DNA from: a virus
Virus record (IMG/VR): IMGVR_UViG_3300042373_000145
Span: 1-30,801 of that record
DNA: 30,801 nucleotides
Reading direction: 5' to 3' (one strand)
The translations under genes and the position numbers were made by a program. Shown piece by piece: positions 17,819-24,986 of this stretch (its first letter is position 1; each line of letters begins with the position of its first letter). The notes under the pieces are model-generated. The model searched no databases, was not told the DNA's origin, and was given only the letters and a program-made list of their open reading frames with translations.

Positions 17819-17984
17819 AGTAATTGTTTATTTCGTTCTTTAGTACTCTTATTCTTTTAGCATAGTTCAATGCATCAATAGGATTACAAATATAATCAAA
17901 TCCAATATCTGTTATCACATCCACCAATTTGAGGGCTGTATCCTGGTCCTTGGCTATCTTAATTATCTCAGATGTATGAATCAT
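17799..17984 (-). CDS. Small hypothetical protein (61 aa)
   Basis: This is a short helical protein ('IIKIAKDQDTALKLVDVITDIGF', then 'ALNYAKRIRVLKNEINNYYELKRD') without membrane segments or motifs. Overlaps of 17 nt and 20 nt with its neighbours are typical of this genome. Function is unknown. Confidence 0.6.
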   Translation of the reverse strand: MIHTSEIIKIAKDQDTALKLVDVITDIGFDYICNPIDALNYAKRIRVLKNEINNYYELKRD

Positions 17985-18327
17985 TTATTATCTTATTTCT
18001 AACTAAAAAGTTATGTTTCATTGAGTTACTCATTGACCTTTTGAACATTCTATATTCGTACACTTTCCCATCCTTTGTCTCATGTGTTACCTTGAATAGG
18101 TTGATGTTGTCACAGAACCAACGTATCTCATATCTATTGAGCTCTTGACATCTCAGATACCTATCTTTGAAGAGTATAGAATACAGCCGCCCAAATGTTT
18201 CATTACTTACAGTAACAGCAAATGGTTTCTGTTTTCTATGCAGGTCAATGATTAACACTTGGCTAAGGTAAGGAAAGTTATCAACATGACAAAGGGGAGT
18301 TGTGTGCTCCCCCTCATCTGTTACCAT
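17968..18327 (-). CDS. Hypothetical protein (119 aa)
   Basis: This is a soluble, basic protein with an alternating strand/helix pattern and a Lys/Arg/Asn-rich C-terminus ('MKHNFLVRNKIINDSYI'). It is the first gene after the non-coding stretch that carries the tRNA-like element, so it may be translated from the same transcript. No domain is recognised. Confidence 0.65.
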   Translation of the reverse strand: MVTDEGEHTTPLCHVDNFPYLSQVLIIDLHRKQKPFAVTVSNETFGRLYSILFKDRYLRCQELNRYEIRWFCDNINLFKVTHETKDGKVYEYRMFKRSMSNSMKHNFLVRNKIINDSYI

Positions 18328-18374
18328 GTGACAACGCTCTCAGGTACGAGTGACATGGGGTTTACCAGAGCAGT

Positions 18375-18443
18375 AGTCAGGACAAGGACTCGAACCTGTA
18401 ACGGAAACTATCGCAACCGCTTTTCCAATTAAGCTACCTGACT
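18375..18443 (-). tRNA. tRNA-like element with degenerate anticodon arm
   Basis: The minus strand has a perfect 7-bp acceptor stem (AGTCAGG / CCTGACT, extendable by one pair), TA at positions 8-9, a 4-bp D stem GCTT/AAGC with an AATTGGAA loop carrying GG, and a T arm with the TTCGAGT loop and a 5-bp stem containing one bulged T. The total is only 69 nt. No regular 5-bp anticodon stem can be drawn, so I cannot name an anticodon. It may be a decayed tRNA, an unusual phage tRNA, or a tRNA mimic. Confidence 0.55.
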
Positions 18444-18448
18444 ATGAA

Positions 18449-18501
18449 CCCCCTTGCTGTGTGTTCATAAATTCCTAGGTTTCTGATTTGAACAAGGGGG
18501 G
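18449..18501 (-). ncRNA. Long hairpin next to the tRNA-like element
   Basis: Outer arms CCCCCTTG (18449-18456) and CAAGGGGG (18493-18500) pair, and inner arms TGTTCA (18462-18467) and TGAACA (18489-18494) can extend the stem, the two sharing a CA. The loop contains the palindrome CCTAGG. There is no T-run on the minus strand, so it is not an ordinary terminator. It may protect or process the transcript next to the tRNA-like element. Confidence 0.5.
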
Positions 18502-18516
18502 TGGTTTTGCCGAACC

Positions 18517-18600
18517 TCAGTTATTAATCTTATCAAGTATGGATTGAGGGGTGTAATACTGCCCTTCAATGTCAATCATTATCTGTACTAAGTAATTCAT
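18517..18600 (-). CDS. Micro-ORF (27 aa) coupled by ATGA
   Basis: The ATG at 18600 overlaps the stop of the preceding HTH-like gene as ATGA, the coupling used elsewhere in this genome. The 27-residue peptide (start 'MNYLVQIMIDIEGQYY') ends with a TGA at 18517-18519, just before the long hairpin. It is too short for a family call, and overlap geometry is the only evidence. Confidence 0.4.
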   Translation of the reverse strand: MNYLVQIMIDIEGQYYTPQSILDKINN

Positions 18601-18815
18601 TTCTTTATCAAATATTTAAACGCACTATCATAGAATGGAGTCCTCACTTCTTTACTATTCATGAACCTGTATAATACAGCAGGATTAACTCCCATATCCT
18701 CTGCCATGTGAATTATCTTATACCTGTTTGACAGTTGGTCTTTGAGTTCCTTTCTGAGCCACTCAGTGAATGACTCATCAAGGTTTAAGTAGACTGTCTT
18801 AGAACGGTAAGTCAT
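18597..18815 (-). CDS. Small HTH-like DNA-binding protein (72 aa)
   Basis: The frame is open to 18923 but most of that lies inside the DUF3127 gene. I choose MTYRSKTVYL at 18815 (18824 is an alternative), leaving a 17-nt overlap. Residues about 30-60 ('YKIIHMAEDMGVNPAVLYRFMNSKEVRTPFYDSAFKYL') read as a lambda/XRE-like helix-turn-helix of the kind found in small phage regulators. It could regulate the recombination or late promoters. This is a motif reading, not a confirmed family. Confidence 0.65.
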   Translation of the reverse strand: MTYRSKTVYLNLDESFTEWLRKELKDQLSNRYKIIHMAEDMGVNPAVLYRFMNSKEVRTPFYDSAFKYLIKK

Positions 18816-19134
18816 CTGGCTCATCTGCTGGTTGTACACTTGTAGATGCCGGATCAACAAACTCCTTATCATGTGTAACTTTCCACACGTCCAAAGTGTT
18901 GTAATAACGTCCATTGAACTCACGTCCTCTTAGGTTGAATGATACCTCAACAACTTGAGACTTCCTTAATGGAGCAACAGCATCCATCTTATCATTGACT
19001 GCCTGGAATAAGATATCCTGTGGATACTTTGGATCCAGTGTTGTGATTACAAACTCTCTCACTGAGAATCTATCTGAGATGACTTTCACCTCATTGATGA
19101 GCTTAACAGCTCCTTTGATTGTTAAATCTGACAT
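18799..19134 (-). CDS. DUF3127 OB-fold protein, SSB-like (111 aa)
   Basis: The core matches the DUF3127 family, which is common in Bacteroidetes and their phages: 'ISDRFSVREFVITT', 'YPQDILFQAVNDK', 'VEVSFNLRGREFNGRYYNTLDVWKV'. This is an OB-fold type barrel likely to bind single-stranded DNA. The last residues are acidic and end DDLPF, like the protein-interaction tip of bacterial SSB. It sits with ERF and an exonuclease, so it probably serves as the phage SSB in replication and recombination. Confidence 0.85.
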   Translation of the reverse strand: MSDLTIKGAVKLINEVKVISDRFSVREFVITTLDPKYPQDILFQAVNDKMDAVAPLRKSQVVEVSFNLRGREFNGRYYNTLDVWKVTHDKEFVDPASTSVQPADEPDDLPF

Positions 19135-19166
19135 TGTTTATATTTTGTTTGTGTTTGTTAATAACT

Positions 19167-19361
19167 TTATTTAAATTCTATTGGCTCAATGGTTCTATCA
19201 ATTATATAATCTGCAACCATGCAAGCATAATCAACAGCAACCTCATGATCTGATAATCTGGCCTGTGATTGAGAATCATAAGAGAATCTGATGTCTCTAA
19301 GTCTCTCACTGTTTGTGAGTAGTGCAGCCACTAATTGTGTGACTATTTGTGTTTTATCCAT
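19167..19361 (-). CDS. Small hypothetical protein (64 aa)
   Basis: I choose the ATG at 19361 (MDKTQIVTQL), four bases after the stop of the gene upstream; the earlier in-frame ATG at 19385 would overlap that gene. The protein is helical and acidic ('HEVAVDYACMVADYIIDRTIEP'), without motifs. It belongs to the recombination operon by position. Function is unknown. Confidence 0.65.
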   Translation of the reverse strand: MDKTQIVTQLVAALLTNSERLRDIRFSYDSQSQARLSDHEVAVDYACMVADYIIDRTIEPIEFK

Positions 19362-19365
19362 TGTA

Positions 19366-19545
19366 TTATATTTTAGTTTGTTCAATAAATGTTCTATCTG
19401 TCACTGCCTTGGCATATAGGTGAGCCATTGCAGCCACTGTTGCATGATTTTCCAAGTACTCCTCTTCCAATCTTTGAGCTCCATTTGATAGCAGGCCGTT
19501 CAATGCCATCAATACGGCCTGCTGGTAAAATTCCTTTTTTTCCAT
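19366..19545 (-). CDS. Small hypothetical protein (59 aa)
   Basis: ATG at 19545 and TAA at 19366-19368 give 59 codons that fill exactly the space between two accepted genes (2-nt and 4-nt gaps). The peptide is helical and Ala-rich ('FYQQAVLMALNGLLSNGAQRL', 'TVAAMAHLYAKAVTDRTF'), resembling the small gene that follows. Function is unknown, but the fit to the operon makes it a likely real gene. Confidence 0.65.
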   Translation of the reverse strand: MEKKEFYQQAVLMALNGLLSNGAQRLEEEYLENHATVAAMAHLYAKAVTDRTFIEQTKI

Positions 19546-19547
19546 GA

Positions 19548-20168
19548 TTATTTATTATTTAGTTCATTAATATACTTACTATAGTACTCATTACAGTAAA
19601 TGAGTTTCTCTCTTATTAAGTCCTCAATCTCCTCATCACGTTCATATCTTAGGACAGTTACCCTGTGATGCATTGGAATGTGATCTACTCGATGGATAGA
19701 TAGGTTATCCCACTCAGTGAGTAACTCATCTGGAGTTGTGTACATGGTGTAAGCCAACTCAAATGCTGGCCTATCATAAAGCCACATATAAGCTCTTCCC
19801 TGCCACTCATAATCAGAGTTATCTCCCTCTGACTGTGTTGCCGGGAAGGTATCCAATGACCATGATGATTTGATGTCAATGATGAGGTCATCTGTTATGA
19901 TGTCACAACAGCCGCTCATGTACTCATTTTCAACTCTGATTGTGTTCTTAGTGTAGTTTGTGAATCTCACATTATTGAGCAGGTTAATTCCTTCCTGCTC
20001 CCACTCAGTGCCTTTAATCATTGGCTTAGTCTTTATCTCTGTAGTATATCCGTAAAAGTCCTGTTTAGCAATCTTACGAATCTCAGACTTTGCAGTCTCA
20101 GACAATGGCTCAGACTTACTCCTTGAGTTGGTCATGAGCTTACCTAATTGTGATGGTCTCCATTTCAT
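19548..20168 (-). CDS. YqaJ/RecB-like PD-(D/E)XK exonuclease (206 aa)
   Basis: The nuclease core reads G53-x-E-W-E ('KGTEWEQEG'), D89 in 'GCCDIITDD', the catalytic D98-I-K100 in 'IIDIKSS', and the Q-motif at Q123 ('YEWQGRAYMWLY'). This is the pattern of YqaJ-type viral recombinases and Cas4/RecB nucleases, which resect duplex ends 5' to 3'. It overlaps the ERF gene by 4 nt, giving the exonuclease plus annealing-protein pair of a two-component recombination system. Confidence 0.85.
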   Translation of the reverse strand: MKWRPSQLGKLMTNSRSKSEPLSETAKSEIRKIAKQDFYGYTTEIKTKPMIKGTEWEQEGINLLNNVRFTNYTKNTIRVENEYMSGCCDIITDDLIIDIKSSWSLDTFPATQSEGDNSDYEWQGRAYMWLYDRPAFELAYTMYTTPDELLTEWDNLSIHRVDHIPMHHRVTVLRYERDEEIEDLIREKLIYCNEYYSKYINELNNK

Positions 20169-20722
20169 AGTTGTGCCTCCTGTTCTTTAGTTAGGTTGAA
20201 CTTAGACTTGAGCTGCTCAACAGTGTACTCACCGGCTGCAATCTTAGTCAATGCACCTGCAAATCTATCTGCAGATAATGTTTCTTTAACAGGTTGTTTA
20301 ACTGCCTGCTCTGCCATGTGTGCATCATCATCAACTGACTGTAAGCTCATACTACTTTGCAGGGTGTATCTACGAAAATAAGTTATGGCCGATCCCATCT
20401 GCTGGGGTGTTAAGTTAGTTGGTAACTCCATGCATGACTCTATCATGGTGCCTGAGTCAATGTCAATGATTTGAGTGCAGACATTATTGCCCTGGATAGG
20501 TTGTAATAATAGCAGACCATTCTCTAATAAGATTGGCTCAACAGCATCTATCAACGCATTGATGTCAGCATAGGCCTTCTTAAAGTGTGGATTTGTTGCA
20601 TTCTTAGTTACCTTCCCAATGGCCAACTTTGCCCTGTGTAACTTTTGATGTAGAGTTAGGACTCCCCCTAACTCATTCAGCTCTTTGATTTTCTCAGTGG
20701 CTGTTTTGATTTCTTTTGTCAT
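20165..20722 (-). CDS. ERF-family single-strand annealing protein (185 aa)
   Basis: The start is set to 20722 (MTKEIKT). The frame opens at 20767, but a promoter at 20746-20776 lies across that stretch and would start transcription after it. The core 'LHRAKLAIGKVTKNATNPHFKKAYADINALIDAVEPILLENGLLLLQPI' and 'MGSAITYFRRYTLQSSMSL' are classic ERF features. ERF proteins anneal complementary strands in phage recombination and genome circularisation. The C-terminal ~40 residues are a flexible interaction tail. Confidence 0.92.
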   Translation of the reverse strand: MTKEIKTATEKIKELNELGGVLTLHQKLHRAKLAIGKVTKNATNPHFKKAYADINALIDAVEPILLENGLLLLQPIQGNNVCTQIIDIDSGTMIESCMELPTNLTPQQMGSAITYFRRYTLQSSMSLQSVDDDAHMAEQAVKQPVKETLSADRFAGALTKIAAGEYTVEQLKSKFNLTKEQEAQL

Positions 20723-20745
20723 AAAGTGGTTATTATTATTTTCTA

Positions 20746-20776
20746 CAAAGATAAGTGATTTTTGCATATATACAAA
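20746..20776 (-). promoter_or_regulatory. Strong Bacteroidetes-type promoter before ERF
   Basis: The minus strand has TTTG (20776-20773), a 19-nt spacer and TATCTTTG (20753-20746), a full match to the TTTG/TAnnTTTG consensus. It predicts a start site near 20740 and a leader of about 18 nt to the ATG at 20722, which fixes the ERF start. It shares 26 of 33 bases with the promoter at 28616-28646, including ATTTG and ATATATG. Confidence 0.85.
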
Positions 20777-20785
20777 TTAAAGTTA

Positions 20786-21142
20786 TTAACATACGATTGT
20801 TAATTCCTCTCCAGTGAGTGCAAAGTACAGGTTTTGAAGTTGGTGAACATGCTCAATATTCTTATACCAGTCGCCATACTCATTCATGTAGAAATGACAA
20901 TACACATTATCTATTGTATCAATATCAAATATATCCTTTTGATATAGCTCTTCATAATTATTGTATTTAAAACCTAATTTCAACAACCAATTTGTGTTTA
21001 ATGGTATTGGCTCAAAGCTGGATAACAATCTCCATGCATTAGAGGAGTGAATGTAATCTGTTTCAATACCCTCAACAAGCCATGATATATTGTGCCCTAT
21101 TCCTTTGACATAATTACCAACTCTCAATTCATTTGCCTTCAT
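20786..21142 (-). CDS. Conserved Bacteroidetes phage protein (118 aa)
   Basis: The product belongs to a family common in Bacteroidetes phages and prophages, with a fixed opening 'MKANELRVGNYV', a middle 'NWLLKLGFKYN' and the ending 'VHQLQNLYFALTGEEL'. No function is known for the family. The beta-rich N-terminus and family abundance suggest a small regulatory or host-interaction protein. It lies last in its operon, with the ERF promoter just downstream. Confidence 0.8.
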   Translation of the reverse strand: MKANELRVGNYVKGIGHNISWLVEGIETDYIHSSNAWRLLSSFEPIPLNTNWLLKLGFKYNNYEELYQKDIFDIDTIDNVYCHFYMNEYGDWYKNIEHVHQLQNLYFALTGEELTIVC

Positions 21143-21242
21143 ATCTAATCTGTTTCATTATTAATACCCTTGACCGGGTGTTTATATTTCTTTTTTTTGT
21201 GCTTTAAATTCACAATGATGCGGGGAAATTTTAGCTTGATTC
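21143..21242. other. 100-nt gap with a small hairpin
   Basis: The gap contains ACCC-TTGACC-GGGT (about 21168-21182), a 4-bp stem that is not followed by a T-run on the minus strand. It may be part of the leader of the downstream gene. I see no promoter matching TTTG/TAnnTTTG. Confidence 0.4.
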
Positions 21243-21455
21243 TCATAGTAGTTCAATTTCGTGTTTGACTTCCTTCCAATAATCATTATTAATATAATCA
21301 TCCATGGTTGCTTCAATTATCTGATCCACTGCAATCAATGCTATTTGCTTAGCAGTATCATAATAAACAATTTCATTTGGTGGGATGCATCCATTACGAT
21401 CAAATGGATTCTTAAACTTTTTAAAAAGTTCTAATGCTGTATCTTTTGGATTCAT
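21243..21455 (-). CDS. Small conserved protein (70 aa), paralog of the gene at 26006-26203
   Basis: The protein starts 'MNPKDTALELFKKF', has 'AKQIALIAVDQIIEA' in the middle and ends 'YWKEVKHEIELL'. The same three blocks, with conservative changes, occur in the 65-aa gene at 26006-26203. This helical family is common in phages of Bacteroidetes; function is unknown. It overlaps the nuclease gene by 4 nt (ATGA). Confidence 0.75.
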   Translation of the reverse strand: MNPKDTALELFKKFKNPFDRNGCIPPNEIVYYDTAKQIALIAVDQIIEATMDDYINNDYWKEVKHEIELL

Positions 21456-21931
21456 ATACTCTGAATAAATTTATCATACCATACCACAAACTCATCAAAT
21501 GTTCTTACAATAATATACACACCGCCTGCCCTTTCAATGGATGCTTGATATTCTTTTTGTACATCTGATTGACGGTCTTTTCCGTATTTTATCTCAATTT
21601 TCACTGAACGCCCTCTAATTGTGCAAGATATATCTGCAGTTCCTTTGGTTGACTGTCCGGGTGTCCATTTGCCCGGCAACTGTTTTGTGTGTGCCATGAT
21701 GCCAGAACCAACCTGTATCTTTGCTCCTTCCCTGTACTGACCCTGTGAAGAGATACGTTCAGCTTGACCGCCATTGAACTGTATCCATGCAATGACACAT
21801 TTTGTCAAGGCATTGGCAGAGTTATCATTCCATTCTGTTTTAGGGATATAAGCCTCTGGCATGTTTGGGTATTTCAGTTTCAAGCTCTCCATCATGAGTG
21901 CATTGAGTTTGTCTTTGTTAAATCGTTTCAT
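21452..21931 (-). CDS. VRR-NUC-type nuclease (159 aa)
   Basis: I choose the ATG at 21931, one base after the TAA of the primase gene (TAATATG), rather than the overlapping 21949. The nuclease core shows D100 in 'TKGTADIS', E113-I-K115 in 'VKIEIKYG', and Q125-x-x-Y128 in 'VQKEYQASIERAGGVYIIVR', the PD-(D/E)XK arrangement of VRR-NUC proteins. Such nucleases in phage replication operons are thought to cut branched or flapped DNA. A basic, Gln/Gly-rich patch (residues 60-95) precedes the core. Confidence 0.82.
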   Translation of the reverse strand: MKRFNKDKLNALMMESLKLKYPNMPEAYIPKTEWNDNSANALTKCVIAWIQFNGGQAERISSQGQYREGAKIQVGSGIMAHTKQLPGKWTPGQSTKGTADISCTIRGRSVKIEIKYGKDRQSDVQKEYQASIERAGGVYIIVRTFDEFVVWYDKFIQSI

Positions 21932-21932
21932 A

Positions 21933-24365
21933 TTAAAAAGGTGTTTCATTTATAGGTGTTACATTATCCCAAACATCTGCAGGTTTGGTTGGCTTAGTAT
22001 CTGACTCAATCATAAACCATCGAGATCCATTGGTATTACCTTCACTGTATTTTTTACCATAGAACTCACAGTATCTTTTAATCCATTGAGTAAATCTCTT
22101 TTGTTTGAGCCACTGTTTATAGTCTTTATTATCATCAATAAACCTATCAAATACATAATTCTTACTCAATTGATATCCTTCATTGATGCAATCAGTTTCT
22201 TTAATCCATTCAAGAAAATCTAATGAAGTATCATTTATTAGTTTTCTATTTTCTAAATTATTGTGATTAAATTCTACAAGTCCATTCTCAAGATAATATT
22301 GTAAACAGTTTATCATGAAATGGTCAAATCGAGCCCATTCCTCTGTATCCCAATCATCAAATAACATGTGATCAAAGTAATCTAATGGTGAGTTATTAGC
22401 ATTAAAATAAGAGCTCATTTCTACCTCAAATTTTCTACGTTCAAATGATCCACCAACTCCCTGAATAGTGTAATTAGTTGTGATTATAATCTTAGGTGAT
22501 TTTTGTACCGGTAACTTAATGGCATCTTGACCTTTGTACTCCAATGTAATACCCTCTGTTATCAATGAGAATAGATTTTCAAAGTTAAAGTTCTTTTTAA
22601 CGTCATCAAATACCAACAATTGAGTGTCAACTGGAACTGATTGATAAGGGAATGACTTACTAAATTCAAATGTTTTACCATCTATTGATGATACTTTTTT
22701 AATATGACTCAATGCATTCCAAAATAATGACTTTCCAGAACCTCCATTTGGATTATCTGAGATAGTCTCATCATTGAAAATTATAGCTTTATTATTTGCA
22801 GATGTCTTAAATGAGTGCATTAAATAACCAATTACTGACTTTAATGAATTGTATCTATTAGTATTTTGTCCAGAACATAACCAAATGAAAGTCCTATATT
22901 CAGACTCATGATGATCAGCATTAATAAACTCTCTATCAATAACCTGTTTTTTCCATACAAATCCATTTAATTCATCATAATCAAATACTTCATATCTATT
23001 GTTGTAAACTTTAATTGCGTTATTTTTATAATAAATCCATGAAAAATCTTTACCATCATCTTCAACAGTGAATTGAGCAGTGTCAAGCATTGATAAATAA
23101 GCAGGTGTAAATGTCCTTGTTGATGCAGCCAGTAAATCATAAACATCAAAATTAAGATTATCCATTTGCTGTTTTAGAACGTAATCTTTAATGTTGTATT
23201 CAGATACCTCATCAACAAAATTATCATCTTTTTTTATGAATGTAAATGTCTTTGAGTTAGCTATTGGATAATGCTTATAAAAAGTATTGTGTTCTAAATA
23301 AAATTTTAACCTGTGAGGGGAAATTTTCAGTTTGCCTTTATCATCAAATGACCAAAATACTTTTAAATCAATTCCAGCCTTGGCAGTGTCAATCTCTTTT
23401 TTTATATCATCCTTTTCTCTATCTGGGAACTTTTCAAATATTTCAGTGTCAGACTTGCCAATTTTGACCATGCCAATAATAGCATCCTTTGACTCTTTAT
23501 CTTCAAATTTCTGCGTTCCAAAGTTTGATTTGTTTTTATAGGCACTTGCAATTATTTTTTTAATCTCATCTTCATCAAAATCTTTCTCTTGATTAGGCAG
23601 TAAATAATTTTCACATGTCAATTGAGACACTCCAAAATCATTGAATGCAGCTGCTAATTTAAAAAATGAGTTATTTCTTTGTGATGCGTTATAATGTTTT
23701 TTAAACCATATCATCAACCTATTAGCAATCTCATCTTGATCCTGTAATGGAATGTTTGTTGCTGTGCCAAGTTTTGAAAAGTCCAATTTCTTTTCATCCT
23801 CCACAAAATCTGTAAACTCATTTGAGTCATAGTTTATATAAATCTCTGGATCATAAGACTCAAAACATAATCTTGAAATATCTTGACCACTTGTATCAAT
23901 TACATTATCTCCAAACTCATCATTTACCCACAAAAAATGTTTGTAAATAGCTTTGTATCTCTTATTGTAATCATCATTATCAATAACAACAGGTATTTTT
24001 ACCAATGCTTTTAAACCATTACCACTTGGACTTATCCAAATAGAAAAAATATAGGTGTCTTTTGATAGTTTTTCTTTAAGCAATAGTAACTCATCATAAG
24101 TTTTTATCTTATCGAAGTCAATAATTGCTAATCCTGAGCCTTGTTTTAATCCATTCTTTGCTCTCCTGGTGAAAGTTCCACAAAAAGTAACTGCAGGTAA
24201 ATCACCTTTTAATTTTTTTCTTTTTTCCTCATCCAGTTCAGCTCTAAGTAATTGAATTTTGTCTTTAACTTGACCAAATTTTATGCGTTCTAAATAAAAT
24301 AAAACATCTTTTGATCTACCAACTGGAATAACTGACTGCTTATCTTTGAAATAATCTACTTTCAT
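21933..24365 (-). CDS. Primase-helicase: BT4734-like N-terminus plus SF3 helicase (810 aa)
   Basis: Residues about 50-180 match the BT4734/VirE-N domain ('FCGTFTRRAKNGLKQGSGLAIIDFD', 'IWISPSGNGLKALVKI'), a primase-related fold seen in Bacteroidetes. Residues about 200-300 look like a primase C-terminal helical domain. The helicase part has Walker A 'NGGSGKS' (540-546), Walker B 'LLVFDDVKK' (D587, D588), motif C 'SPKIIITTN' (N631) and an arginine finger 'RRKFEVEM', as in SF3/D5-like helicases. It likely loads at the origin, unwinds and primes DNA. It overlaps the preceding 87-aa gene by 4 nt. Confidence 0.9.
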   Translation of the reverse strand: MKVDYFKDKQSVIPVGRSKDVLFYLERIKFGQVKDKIQLLRAELDEEKRKKLKGDLPAVTFCGTFTRRAKNGLKQGSGLAIIDFDKIKTYDELLLLKEKLSKDTYIFSIWISPSGNGLKALVKIPVVIDNDDYNKRYKAIYKHFLWVNDEFGDNVIDTSGQDISRLCFESYDPEIYINYDSNEFTDFVEDEKKLDFSKLGTATNIPLQDQDEIANRLMIWFKKHYNASQRNNSFFKLAAAFNDFGVSQLTCENYLLPNQEKDFDEDEIKKIIASAYKNKSNFGTQKFEDKESKDAIIGMVKIGKSDTEIFEKFPDREKDDIKKEIDTAKAGIDLKVFWSFDDKGKLKISPHRLKFYLEHNTFYKHYPIANSKTFTFIKKDDNFVDEVSEYNIKDYVLKQQMDNLNFDVYDLLAASTRTFTPAYLSMLDTAQFTVEDDGKDFSWIYYKNNAIKVYNNRYEVFDYDELNGFVWKKQVIDREFINADHHESEYRTFIWLCSGQNTNRYNSLKSVIGYLMHSFKTSANNKAIIFNDETISDNPNGGSGKSLFWNALSHIKKVSSIDGKTFEFSKSFPYQSVPVDTQLLVFDDVKKNFNFENLFSLITEGITLEYKGQDAIKLPVQKSPKIIITTNYTIQGVGGSFERRKFEVEMSSYFNANNSPLDYFDHMLFDDWDTEEWARFDHFMINCLQYYLENGLVEFNHNNLENRKLINDTSLDFLEWIKETDCINEGYQLSKNYVFDRFIDDNKDYKQWLKQKRFTQWIKRYCEFYGKKYSEGNTNGSRWFMIESDTKPTKPADVWDNVTPINETPF

Positions 24366-24625
24366 ATTTCTTTTTCAGTTATGGTTATAACAAAATGCTC
24401 AATTTGATATTCATTTAGAAAATTCCATGCACTTTCTAATAAACTCTGTTCATTTTTAGGTGGAATTTCATACCAATAAACTGATAAACAACCTTTGTGA
24501 TCATGTAATTTGAATATCTTTTTATCTAATTGGTAATTAGAATAATACTCAATCATTTTTTTAAGGAGTTGCAACCTTTCATCATTGTAATCCGTTCCCG
24601 AACCACACGTTCTTACTGTTATCAT
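24362..24625 (-). CDS. Small protein before primase (87 aa), unknown
   Basis: This is the first gene after the structured leader RNA, with the ATG at 24625 about 13 nt after the last T of the T/A-rich tail of the RNA. The protein is soluble and mixed alpha/beta ('LLKKMIEYYSNYQLDKKIF', 'CLSVYWYEIPPKNE', 'HFVITITEKEI'). It ends in a 4-nt overlap with the primase gene, so it is cotranslated with it and may be a small partner of replication initiation. No family is recognised. Confidence 0.7.
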   Translation of the reverse strand: MITVRTCGSGTDYNDERLQLLKKMIEYYSNYQLDKKIFKLHDHKGCLSVYWYEIPPKNEQSLLESAWNFLNEYQIEHFVITITEKEI

Positions 24626-24637
24626 AAGCTTTTTTTA

Positions 24638-24730
24638 AATTAAAAACCTCTTAAATCCTTTGGGGCTTCACATCCAAATTCATTAAGAGGTCTTAATAAC
24701 TTCCTTAGTTCTATAACGTGAAGCCGAACT
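24638..24730 (-). ncRNA. Kissing-loop RNA / attenuator upstream of the primase operon
   Basis: The predicted transcript starts near 24730. P1 is AGTTC/GAACT (24730-24726 with 24711-24707) around a 14-nt loop beginning GGCTTCAC. P2 is ACCTCTTAA/TTAAGAGGT (24691-24683 with 24654-24646), extendable to 12 bp with the T-run. Inside it, P3 TTTGG/CCAAA closes a 10-nt loop, ATGTGAAGCC. The last 8 bases of that loop are complementary to GGCTTCAC in the P1 loop, so the two loops can kiss. P2 is followed by TTTTTAATTT, so the RNA can act as a terminator. Pairing is seen in the sequence; the function is inferred. Confidence 0.72.
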
Positions 24731-24735
24731 GTCCA

Positions 24736-24763
24736 CAAATATAAAAATAATTTCAATACAAAA
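24736..24763 (-). promoter_or_regulatory. Candidate promoter for the structured RNA and primase operon
   Basis: The minus strand has TTTTG, a 15-nt spacer and TATATTTG (24743-24736), matching TAnnTTTG. It is 23/28 identical to the element before the portal gene. A start 5-7 nt after TATATTTG falls at about 24730, exactly at the first base of P1 of the RNA, which supports both calls. The short spacer is unusual for the phylum's housekeeping sigma factor. Confidence 0.6.
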
Positions 24764-24782
24764 CATCAATCAATACATTTTT

Positions 24783-24984
24783 TTAAATGTGTACTCAAAA
24801 CGTACTTAAATGTGTACTGTATAATTTATTTAAAATCAATTAGTTAGAATCAATAGTACACTTAGTACACTTTTTTTGGCGTTTTTTATGGGGTGTGGTA
24901 TTTTAAAAATAAATTTCAAAACAATAAATAAAAATTATAAATTGAAAAATACATACTATATAGAGAGATTAAATGTGTACTGTA
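24783..24984. repeat. GTGTACT iteron-like repeats in AT-rich DNA (candidate origin)
   Basis: Direct copies of AAATGTGTACT start at 24785, 24808 and 24971; the last two share 16 bases beginning TTAAATG. Inverted AGTACAC copies lie at 24855-24861 and 24864-24870. The DNA between them is extremely A/T-rich. The array lies between the gene for a DnaA-domain-IV-like protein and the primase operon, so it may be a replication origin or an operator set for the promoter at 24736. Confidence 0.6.
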
Positions 24985-24986
24985 CT

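Noticed and set aside
18375-18443. Attachment site for integration at a tRNA
   Set aside because: There is no integrase or other lysogeny gene in the genome, so a tRNA-derived att site is not supported.
20723-20767. N-terminal extension of the ERF gene by 15 codons
   Set aside because: The promoter at 20746-20776 overlaps that stretch, so the transcript begins after most of it.
24638-24730. Hammerhead or other known self-cleaving ribozyme
   Set aside because: The conserved hammerhead core CUGAUGA/GAAA is not present, and I could not fit the pattern to twister or pistol consensus by eye.
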